Source: Clostridia bacterium (lineage in GTDB: Bacteria > Bacillota_A > Clostridia > Christensenellales > Aristaeellaceae). From it: a stretch of DNA of 18,307 bases. The position numbers and the translations under genes are program-made. Positions 13,400 through 18,307 of the stretch are shown piece by piece. The notes under the pieces are model-generated. The model was given only the letters and a program-made list of their open reading frames with translations. It searched no databases and was not told where the DNA came from. The stretch's first letter is position 1, and every line of letters begins with the position of its first letter. Where the stretch lies: NCBI GenBank assembly GCA_017464225.1, contig JAFUDW010000100.1, positions 1 through 18,307 of the forward strand, written 5' to 3'.

Positions 13400-14749
13400 A
13401 TGAACACCAAACCGCTTGTTGCCATCGTTGGCCGTCCCAACGTGGGCAAATCCACCTTTTTCAACAAAATCGCCGGACACCGCGTAGCCATCGTAGAGGA
13501 TACGCCCGGCGTGACCCGGGACCGCATCTACGCCGACGTGGAATGGATGGGCCGGGAATTTACGCTGATCGATACCGGCGGCATCGATCCCCGCAGTGAG
13601 GACGCGCTGCTGAGCCAGATGCGTCATCAGGCCGAGATCGCCATCGATACGGCTGATGTGATCTGCTTTTTCTGCGACGCCCGGGAAGGCATGACCCCGG
13701 ACGACGAAGAGGTAGCCACGCTGCTGCGCAAAACCCGAAAGCCCGTGCTGCTCGTGATCAACAAGCTGGATCACGCCGGTCTCAACGATATGCTGTATGA
13801 GTTTTACGGGCTGGGCCTGGGCGAACCTCTGGGCATTTCCGCCGCCAATATGCTGGGGCTTGGCGACCTGCTGGAGGAAATCGTAAAACACCTGCCGCCC
13901 AAGGCCGCGGAGGAAAGCGACGATGCCGACGGCCTCCATGAGATCCAGCTGGCGCTGGTGGGACGTCCCAACGTGGGAAAGAGCAGCCTGACCAATAAGC
14001 TGCTGAACCAGGACCGTGTGATGGTAAGCGATATTCCGGGCACCACCCGGGACGCCATCGACACCCATTTTGAAAGCGAATTCGGCGGCCGCTACAACAT
14101 CATCGACACCGCCGGCATCCGCCGCAAGCGCGCCATTGAGGACGAATCGCTGGAGCGCTACAGCGTGCTGCGCGCCATTGCCGCCATCCGTCGGTGTGAT
14201 GTGGCGCTGCTGGTGATCGACGCCGTGGACGGCGTGACCGAACAGGATACAAAAATCGCCGGCATCATCGCCGACGAAGGCAAAGCCGTCATTGTGGTGG
14301 TCAATAAATGGGATATCCCCGAAAAGGATACCGGCACGCTGGAGAAGTACCGCAAAAGGGTGCTGGACGATCTGAAATTCATGGATTACGCGCCGGTGCT
14401 TTTCATCAGCGCTTTGACTGGCCAGCGGGTGCACACCGTGCTGGACGCGGTGGATCAGGCATACGCCCAGGCCAGCAAGCGCGTGCCCACCGGCATGCTG
14501 AACGACGTGCTTGGCGATGCTCAGATCGCTCTGCAGCCGCCCATGAGCGGCGGGCGCAGGCTCAAAATCTATTACGGCACGCAGATCGGCGTATGCCCTC
14601 CCACCTTCGCCCTGTTTGTGAACGATGAAGACCTGATGCACTTTGCCTACCAACGTTATTTGGAAAATCAGCTGCGCAAAGCCTTTGATTTTTCCGGAAC
14701 GCCCATTCACTTTGCGCTGCGTCAGCGCACCAAGGAGGCAAATCCATGA
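13400..14749 (+). CDS. der: Ribosome biogenesis GTPase Der (EngA)
   Basis: 449 residues, full length. Two GTPase domains in tandem followed by a KH-like domain. First: GRPNVGKST (11-19), TPGVTRD (35-41), DTGG (58-61), NKLD (121-124). Second: GRPNVGKSS (188-196), PGTTRD (213-218), DTAG (236-239), NKWD (302-305). The KH-like part (about 350-449) includes LKIYYGTQIGVCPPTFALFVN. Der is essential for 50S subunit assembly. GGAGA is correctly spaced before ATG. It follows the DUF512 gene by 15 bases and its TGA overlaps the plsY ATG, so the three are one operon. The rbgA operon, also serving 50S assembly, lies on the opposite strand 2.7 kb away. Confidence 0.97.
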   Translation: MNTKPLVAIVGRPNVGKSTFFNKIAGHRVAIVEDTPGVTRDRIYADVEWMGREFTLIDTGGIDPRSEDALLSQMRHQAEIAIDTADVICFFCDAREGMTPDDEEVATLLRKTRKPVLLVINKLDHAGLNDMLYEFYGLGLGEPLGISAANMLGLGDLLEEIVKHLPPKAAEESDDADGLHEIQLALVGRPNVGKSSLTNKLLNQDRVMVSDIPGTTRDAIDTHFESEFGGRYNIIDTAGIRRKRAIEDESLERYSVLRAIAAIRRCDVALLVIDAVDGVTEQDTKIAGIIADEGKAVIVVVNKWDIPEKDTGTLEKYRKRVLDDLKFMDYAPVLFISALTGQRVHTVLDAVDQAYAQASKRVPTGMLNDVLGDAQIALQPPMSGGRRLKIYYGTQIGVCPPTFALFVNDEDLMHFAYQRYLENQLRKAFDFSGTPIHFALRQRTKEANP

Positions 14750-15342
14750 GCAGAGCAGCCGCGCTGCTGCTTTCAGCCGTCATCGGCTATGTACTGGGCA
14801 GCGTTTCCACCGGCATCCTGTACTCCCGAGCGCTGGGCCGTGATATCCGCACCCAGGGCAGCAAGAACAGCGGCGCCACCAATATGACCCGGGTGCACGG
14901 GCTGAAAAAAGGCGGGCTCACCTTTCTGGGCGACTGCCTGAAAGGCGTGCTGGCAGCCCTGATCGGAAAATGGCTGGGCGGTCAGACAGGCGCCGTCGTG
15001 GGCGGCACCTTTGCAGTGCTGGGCCATATGTGGCCGATTTTCTTCGGCTTTCAGGGCGGAAAGGGCGTGGCTACCTGCATCGGCATTGGCTTTGTCACCT
15101 ATCCGCTGTTTGGCGGTCTGGCTCTGTTGATCGGCGTGGCTGTGATGCTGATCAGTAAATTCGTATCCCTGGGCAGCATGCTGGGGCTCATCGCCTTTGC
15201 CATTGGCGTGACCCTGTATTACGGCCTTTGGCCCATCGGACTCTGGGGCATTGGCCTGGCGGCGCTGGTGGTCTGGCGGCACAGGAGCAACATCAAGCGG
15301 CTTATGAACGGAACCGAAAACAGGATTGGAAAATCCAAATAA
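14746..15342 (+). CDS. plsY: Acyl-phosphate:glycerol-3-phosphate acyltransferase PlsY
   Basis: 198 residues with about five membrane helices. It transfers an acyl group from acyl-phosphate to glycerol-3-phosphate, the first step of phosphatidic acid synthesis, in the cytoplasmic membrane. Motifs: GYVLGSVSTG (14-23, in place of the common GSIPFG), GSKNSGATNMTR (38-49), GHMWPIFFGFQGGKGVAT (93-110) and HRSNIKRLMNGTENRIG (179-195), the three active-site loops. ATGA overlaps the der stop, and AAGGAGG sits in the last codons of der. The der-plsY pairing is common in Bacillota. No defect is seen. Confidence 0.96.
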   Translation: MSRAAALLLSAVIGYVLGSVSTGILYSRALGRDIRTQGSKNSGATNMTRVHGLKKGGLTFLGDCLKGVLAALIGKWLGGQTGAVVGGTFAVLGHMWPIFFGFQGGKGVATCIGIGFVTYPLFGGLALLIGVAVMLISKFVSLGSMLGLIAFAIGVTLYYGLWPIGLWGIGLAALVVWRHRSNIKRLMNGTENRIGKSK

Positions 15343-15368
15343 ATAAAAAACGGAAAGGAAGATGAATC

Positions 15369-16694
15369 ATGGGACTGATTAACGCAGGACTGAACGCGCT
15401 GGGCGGAACGCTGGCAAGCCAATGGAAGGAATACTTCTATGCCGACAGCCTTCCGGAGGACGTACTGGCCACCAAGGCCAAAAAGAAAACGAAGGCCCGC
15501 TTTGGCGGCGCTCGCGCAGAGGATGATAACGTCATCAGCGAAGGCTCGATCATCGCGGTGGCTGACGGCCAGTGCATGATGGTGGTGGACCAGGGCAAAA
15601 TCGTGGAATTCTGCGCCGAGCCCGGCGAATACATCTTCGATAAAAACGCCGAGCCCAGCATCTTTTGCGGTACCCTGGGCGTGGGAAAGTTGAAAGACCT
15701 GCTGATGCTTACCTGGGAGCGTCTATCCTTTGGCGGCCAGGCCGGAAAGGATCAGCGGGTATATTACTTCAACACCAAGGAAATCATGGGCAACAAGTAC
15801 GGAACGCCCAATCCCGTTCCTTTCCGGGTCGTTGACCGCAACATCGGCCTGGACGTGGATATCGCCATCCGTTGCTTTGGCGAATACAGCTACCGCATCA
15901 CCAACCCCATGCTGTTCTATACCAACATCTGCGGCAACGTGGAGGGCGATTTCCTGCGGGGCCAGATCGACAGCCAGCTGAAAACCGAACTGCTTACCGC
16001 GCTGCAGCCAGCCTTCGCCCGGATCTCCGAAATGGGGATCCGCTACAGCGCCCTGCCCGGTCACACCGCAGAAATTGCCGACGCGCTCAATGATATCCTG
16101 AGTGAAAAATGGCAAAATCAGCGCGGCGTGGAGATCATCTCCTTTGGCGTCAGCTCGGTGACTGCATCTGAAGAAGATGAAGCCATGATCAAGAACCTGC
16201 AGAGCGCTGCCGCCCTTCGCGATCCCACGATGGCTGCCGCCCAGCTTGCCGGCGCCCAGGCCCACGCCATGCGCGACGCCGCCAAGAATGAGAACGGCGC
16301 CATGATGGGCTTCATGGGCATGGGCATGGCGCAGCAGGCGGGCGGCATGAACGCTGCCAGCCTGTTCCAGATGGGCGCACAGCAGCCTGCTCCCCAAGCC
16401 GCGCAGACGGCTTCCGCCTCCTGGAAATGCCCCAAATGCGGCGCATCGGCCACCGGAAAATTCTGCCCGGAATGCGGCGCGGCCAAGCCCGCGGATAATG
16501 GCTGGACCTGCGCAGCCTGCGGCACGGTAAACAAGGGCAAATTCTGCACTGAGTGCGGGGCAAAAAAGCCTGCAGGCGCACCGCTGTACAGGTGCGACAA
16601 GTGCGGCTGGGAGCCCATCGATCCCACGCAGCCGCCCAAGTTCTGCCCGGAATGCGGCGATCCCTTTGACGATAACGATATCACGGGCAGCTAA
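15369..16694 (+). CDS. SPFH-domain protein (YdjI/virion-core-like) with three C-terminal zinc ribbons
   Basis: 441 residues. The SPFH/band-7-type domain covers about 20-285 (GSIIAVADGQCMMVVDQGKIVE at 59-80; FRVVDRNIGLDVDIAIRCFGEYSYRI at 152-177; helix to about 285). An alanine/methionine/glutamine-rich flexible stretch follows (about 286-350; GAMMGFMGMGMAQQAGGM). Three CxxC-x(8 or more)-CxxC ribbons then follow: C354/C357/C366/C369, C381/C384/C393/C396 and C409/C412/C426/C429. No signal peptide or membrane helix is clear. The protein resembles B. subtilis YdjI, which works with the PspA-like YdjF, YdjG and YdjH in a membrane-stress system. Here none of those partners is present; a DUF4428 zinc-ribbon gene follows 23 bases later and shares the last ribbon. 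It starts 26 bases after plsY with AAGGAAG before the ATG, so it may be read with the phospholipid gene. Confidence 0.86.
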   Translation: MGLINAGLNALGGTLASQWKEYFYADSLPEDVLATKAKKKTKARFGGARAEDDNVISEGSIIAVADGQCMMVVDQGKIVEFCAEPGEYIFDKNAEPSIFCGTLGVGKLKDLLMLTWERLSFGGQAGKDQRVYYFNTKEIMGNKYGTPNPVPFRVVDRNIGLDVDIAIRCFGEYSYRITNPMLFYTNICGNVEGDFLRGQIDSQLKTELLTALQPAFARISEMGIRYSALPGHTAEIADALNDILSEKWQNQRGVEIISFGVSSVTASEEDEAMIKNLQSAAALRDPTMAAAQLAGAQAHAMRDAAKNENGAMMGFMGMGMAQQAGGMNAASLFQMGAQQPAPQAAQTASASWKCPKCGASATGKFCPECGAAKPADNGWTCAACGTVNKGKFCTECGAKKPAGAPLYRCDKCGWEPIDPTQPPKFCPECGDPFDDNDITGS

Positions 16695-16717
16695 TCCGCC
16701 CGGAAAGGAGTACAGAT

Positions 16718-17605
16718 ATGGGGCTTTTTGACAAGAAATACTGCGATATCTGCGGCAACAAAATCGGCCTGCTGGGCAACCGCAAGCTAGAGGACGGCAA
16801 CTGCTGTAAGGATTGCGCTTCCCTCCTTTCCCCCTGGATGACCGACCGCCGCCAATCCACCGTGGAGGAAATCAAGCAGCATCTGGATTACCGCCAGGAG
16901 AACCAGGCTGCCGTGGCCGCCATGCGGCCTACGCGCGTGCTGGGGAATTACACAAAGATCTATATTGATGAAGCGCAGCAGAAGTTTTTTGTAACGCGCT
17001 TTTCCAACTGGCAGGACAGAAACCCGGACGTGATGGATATATCGCAGGTGACCGGCTGCCAGATCGACGTGGACGACAATAAGAGAGAGGTCTATGATAC
17101 CGACAAGGATGGCAAGCGCGTAAGCTTTGATCCTCCGCGCTTTGAATACTCCTATGAGTTCCGGGTCAAGCTGGATATCGATTCCCCTTGGTTCAGCGAG
17201 ATCGAATTTGAGTTGACCGATAACCGTCCCGACAGTCCCTATACCGAAGCCTATCGCAATTTTGAGCGCCAGGCCGACGAGATTCGCCGGGTATTCGATC
17301 CGGAAGCCCGGAGGAAGGCTGATCTGGAGGAAAAGCTAAAACAAGCACTGGAGCATGGGCTGGCCGCCGTGATCGGCGCCGCGCAGCCGACGGAAAGCAG
17401 CGCGCCTTCCCCGGAGAACGGAAAATGGTTCTGTCCCTCTTGCGGCGCTGCCAACAGCGGCAATTTCTGCACCAACTGCGGCACAAAGCGCCCTATGCAA
17501 ACCTTCCACTGCGACAAGTGCGGCTGGGTGCCCGATGATCCCGCTCATCCGCCCAAATTCTGTCCCCAGTGCGGGGATCCCTTCAACGCCGGAGATCTTA
17601 CGTAA
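16718..17605 (+). CDS. DUF4428 protein with N- and C-terminal zinc ribbons
   Basis: 295 residues. The N-terminal DUF4428 zinc site is CDICG (C9, C12) paired with CCKDC (C30, C33). A helical stretch with STVEEIKQHLDYR (47-59) leads into a strand-rich middle domain (about 70-170; YTKIYIDEAQQKFFVTRF), similar in outline to a PH-like fold. A charged helix (about 195-215) and a serine/proline linker follow. Two C-terminal ribbons are seen: C239/C242/C251/C254 and C265/C268/C282/C285. The last one, CDKCGW-x-P-x-DP-x-x-PPKFCP-x-CGDPF, nearly repeats the end of the preceding SPFH protein. AAGGAG lies 7 bases before ATG. It is the operon's last gene, followed by a strong hairpin. Function not established; physical partnership with the SPFH protein is inferred. 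Confidence 0.85.
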   Translation: MGLFDKKYCDICGNKIGLLGNRKLEDGNCCKDCASLLSPWMTDRRQSTVEEIKQHLDYRQENQAAVAAMRPTRVLGNYTKIYIDEAQQKFFVTRFSNWQDRNPDVMDISQVTGCQIDVDDNKREVYDTDKDGKRVSFDPPRFEYSYEFRVKLDIDSPWFSEIEFELTDNRPDSPYTEAYRNFERQADEIRRVFDPEARRKADLEEKLKQALEHGLAAVIGAAQPTESSAPSPENGKWFCPSCGAANSGNFCTNCGTKRPMQTFHCDKCGWVPDDPAHPPKFCPQCGDPFNAGDLT

Positions 17606-17625
17606 AACAGCGTTCATTATTGCAT

Positions 17626-17677
17626 AAATCAAAGCCCGCTGCGCGATCTATACGCAGCGGGCTTTGATTTGCTTTAT
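17626..17677 (+). terminator. Long perfect hairpin terminator at the end of the DUF512-der-plsY-SPFH operon
   Basis: AAATCAAAGCCCGCTGCG (17626-17643) and its exact reverse complement (17653-17670) form an 18-bp stem with a 9-base loop, followed by T-rich TTGCTTTATTTT. The symmetry and AT-rich ends allow some function in the minus direction as well. It starts 20 bases after the DUF4428 gene stop. Confidence 0.88.
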
Positions 17678-17683
17678 TTTCCA

Positions 17684-17708
17684 CAGAAAAGAGGCGCCTG
17701 ACGGCGCC
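17684..17708 (-). terminator. Rho-independent terminator of the Ig/LRR gene
   Basis: On the minus strand GGCGCC-GTCA-GGCGCC (17693-17708) is followed by TCTTTTCT. The stem is 6 bp and all G/C. It lies 27 bases after the gene's TAA. It sits back to back with the plus-strand operon hairpin, so the convergent transcripts are separated on both sides. Confidence 0.65.
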
Positions 17709-17734
17709 GCGGTAGGGTGAGTTAAGCTGATTCA

Positions 17735-18307
17735 TTACTTCATTTCGCGCAGGTTCGTGCAGTTCATAAAGGCCTGAGACCTAATCACCGTGATGGTATC
17801 GGGCAGATCGATGGACTCCAGATAGGTGTTACCCTTGAAGGCAGCCTCACCAATCTCAGTGACAGTGTAGGTAACGCCATTGGATTCCACAGTCTGCGGG
17901 ATCACCAGAATGGCAGCGGTACCGGCATAGGATTTCACAGTCACGGTGGTTTCAGTCAGACGGTCGTAGGTCACATCTTCGATCTCAATCGTGGTGGGAA
18001 CGGTGATGGTCAACGTAGCCGCATCCGAGGTTACGGTCTGCTTGTTCGCATCGGTGATGACGCAGCGATACTGGCGGCCGTCATATACAGCGGTGGGCTT
18101 CACGGTCAGCGTGGCGGTCTTGGCGCCGGTCAGACCGGTGTTCGCCCAGTCGCTGGTCTCGTTCAGCTTGGTCTGCCACTGGAAGGTATAGCCTTCGTTG
18201 CCGCCTTCCATCTCCACGGAGAAGTAAACCGTCTGGTCGGCAGGTGTCGTGACATCCTCGGGCTGGGTCTTGATCGTCAAAGCAGAGCCGATGGTCAGCG
18301 TAGCTTC
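17735..18307 (-). CDS. C-terminal part of a secreted Ig-like/leucine-rich-repeat surface protein (5' end outside window)
   Basis: 190 residues are visible; the frame is open to the window edge. It begins with EATLTIGSAL, the end of one Ig-like repeat. A full Ig-like domain follows (about 11-103; TQPEDVTTPADQTVYFSVE, FQWQTK, YDGRQYRCVITDA, SDAATLTI), and a linker of strands comes next. The last 45 residues are BspA-type leucine-rich repeats (VTEIGEAAFKGNTYLESIDLPDTITVIRSQAFMNCTNLREMK, written here in part by motif: AF-x-G/NC-x-x-L). The repeated ATLTI endings show a tandem Ig array. Such proteins act at the cell surface in adhesion or binding of host or plant glycans. No LPXTG, S-layer-homology or other anchor is present at the C-terminus, and it stops directly after a repeat, so attachment must lie upstream or it is secreted. 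Confidence 0.8.
   Translation of the reverse strand, partial: EATLTIGSALTIKTQPEDVTTPADQTVYFSVEMEGGNEGYTFQWQTKLNETSDWANTGLTGAKTATLTVKPTAVYDGRQYRCVITDANKQTVTSDAATLTITVPTTIEIEDVTYDRLTETTVTVKSYAGTAAILVIPQTVESNGVTYTVTEIGEAAFKGNTYLESIDLPDTITVIRSQAFMNCTNLREMK

Noticed and set aside
12902..14710. 602-residue minus-strand open frame opposite DUF512 and der
   Set aside because: It lies wholly antisense to der, whose two GTPase domains are unmistakable. The open frame results from GC-rich codon structure.

Overview
The window looks like chromosome of a moderately GC-rich Bacillota, most likely a gut or rumen Clostridia member. The support is the strong AGGAGG-type ribosome binding sites, the ylqF(rbgA)-rnhB-yraN-comM gene order, a DUF512 gene directly upstream of der, ECF sigma factors paired with single-span PepSY-like proteins, and BspA/Ig-type surface proteins. 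No tRNA, rRNA, CRISPR array, intact insertion sequence or phage gene was seen.

Layout. (1) 1-2778, minus strand: an ECF sigma factor gene is translationally coupled (ATGA overlap) to a membrane protein with PepSY-like repeats, the likely anti-sigma or sensor. A second, paralogous ECF sigma gene follows, whose frame stops just before the -35-recognition helix, probably through a frameshift. (2) 2779-3165: the only gene-free stretch over 300 bases. It holds a candidate ECF promoter, a 140-base inverted-repeat element bounded by 11-base direct repeats, and the terminator of the next operon. (3) 3166-10686, minus strand: rbgA (ribosome assembly GTPase), rnhB, yraN, a very large membrane glycosyltransferase and comM, tightly packed with overlaps or gaps of up to 15 bases. 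The housekeeping cluster is interrupted by the 1374-residue double GT-C glycosyltransferase. (4) 10742-11972, minus strand: a stand-alone coenzyme F420-0:glutamate-ligase-like gene with its own terminator. (5) 11973-12091: a compact divergent promoter region in which both promoters appear to use the same -35 box. (6) 12092-17605, plus strand: DUF512 radical-SAM-like protein, der, plsY, an SPFH/zinc-ribbon protein and a DUF4428/zinc-ribbon protein, ending at a hairpin with an 18-bp perfect stem. (7) 17735-18307, minus strand: the 3' end of an Ig-like/leucine-rich-repeat surface protein.

How the genes work together: rbgA and der both act in 50S ribosome assembly, plsY makes the first acyl-glycerol-phosphate of membrane lipids, and rnhB, yraN and comM belong to DNA maintenance or uptake. 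The less-charted parts are the SPFH plus DUF4428 pair, which share a C-terminal zinc-ribbon module and may form a membrane-associated stress complex; the twin-sigma locus; and the fused glycosyltransferase. All family calls come from reading motifs by eye; no database search was run.
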